The notes under the pieces were generated by a model. The model was not told the DNA's origin and did no database searches. It saw only the letters and a program-made list of their open reading frames with translations. From the NCBI GenBank assembly GCA_028692205.1, contig JAQUXV010000142.1, positions 1 to 6,911 on the forward strand: 6,911 nt of DNA, read 5' to 3'. Source of the stretch: Eubacteriales bacterium. GTDB lineage: Bacteria; Bacillota_A; Clostridia; Christensenellales; Aristaeellaceae. The translations under genes were made by a program, and so were the position numbers. Positions 6,598 through 6,911 of the stretch are shown piece after piece; position 1 is the first letter of the stretch; the number at the start of each line of letters is the position of its first letter.

Positions 6598-6676
6598 CCC
6601 GGTTTGACAAAGCAGGCCTGTCTGAGTTGTCGCATGTACTCTTTTATATTTGGAGGGGTTTCGTACCCATTTAACA

Positions 6677-6718
6677 GCAACGAAAAAAGCTCCCGGTAAA
6701 GGGAGCTTTTTTCGTTGC
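6677..6718. terminator. Bidirectional intrinsic terminator with perfect 18-bp arms
   Basis: Two arms of 18 bases (6677-6694 and 6701-6718) are perfectly complementary around the six-base loop GGTAAA. The core AGCTCCC/GGGAGCT stem is flanked by A6 on the left and T6 on the right, so it gives a U-tract in both directions. It closes the plus-strand glycosyltransferase-to-secreted-protein transcript and the converging minus-strand serS transcript, whose stop codon lies 72 bases away. Confidence 0.95.
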
Positions 6719-6755
6719 GCCGTCGGGTTTGCGGCGAAGCAATCATCCTGAGCGA

Positions 6756-6774
6756 CGAGGCCAATCCAGCCTCG
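6756..6774. repeat. Inverted repeat in the serS downstream spacer, possible REP-like element
   Basis: CGAGGC (6756-6761) and GCCTCG (6769-6774) form a 6-bp stem with a seven-base loop. The preceding bases include ATCATCCTGAGCGACGAG (6742-6759), which resembles the short intergenic repeats of the TCATCCTGAGCGAAG type scattered in many bacterial genomes. Only one copy is in the window, so repeat status is unproven. There is no T-run, and the true terminator is at 6677-6718. Confidence 0.35.
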
Positions 6775-6785
6775 CCGGATCGGTG

Positions 6786-6911
<126 letters not shown>

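Noticed and set aside
6604..6650. Promoter from TTGACA (6604-6609) and TATATT (6645-6650).
   Set aside because: The spacer is 35 bases, about twice the usable length, and no acceptable -10 lies 16-18 bases after TTGACA.

Overview
The window looks like a chromosomal segment of a GC-rich member of the Clostridia (Firmicutes). The evidence is strong GGAGG-type ribosome binding sites ahead of every gene whose start lies in the window, sigma-A-type promoters, a clostridial-style SbcC N-terminus (IAQGAF after the ATPase start, then a long coiled coil), and compact operons with ATGA overlaps. The exact family cannot be fixed from this sequence; a gut-type Oscillospiraceae or Christensenellales relative is a guess. 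There are no insertion sequences, CRISPR arrays, tRNAs or rRNAs.

Layout. Positions 1-3329, minus strand: the sbcD-sbcC operon for the Mre11/Rad50-type DNA-end nuclease. sbcD is complete with a GTG start. sbcC overlaps it by 4 bases and runs off the left edge after 729 residues, past its zinc hook. A near-consensus promoter lies just upstream of sbcD. Positions 3397-3734: a divergent intergenic region with a second, plus-strand promoter (extended -10) followed by a roughly 267-base leader. The leader can form an 11-bp closing helix around two stem-loops, and a perfect 9-bp hairpin directly before the next ribosome binding site. Positions 3735-5959, plus strand: a GT4 glycosyltransferase translationally coupled (ATGA) to a polytopic UPF0104/MprF-like flippase-domain protein. 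Positions 6046-6597: a secreted, very acidic small protein of unknown function. Positions 6677-6718: a perfect 18-bp-arm bidirectional terminator. Positions 6790-6911, minus strand: the last 39 residues of seryl-tRNA synthetase, converging on that terminator.

How it works together. SbcC and SbcD would form the SbcCD complex that opens hairpins and trims blocked DNA ends. The glycosyltransferase and membrane protein probably act in one envelope pathway: the first glycosylates a lipid on the cytoplasmic face and the second moves or handles that lipid in the membrane (inference from coupling and families). The secreted protein follows on the same strand with no obvious promoter of its own and may be co-expressed. 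The most noteworthy unexplained element is the long structured leader before the glycosyltransferase, which matches no riboswitch class I could recognise by eye.
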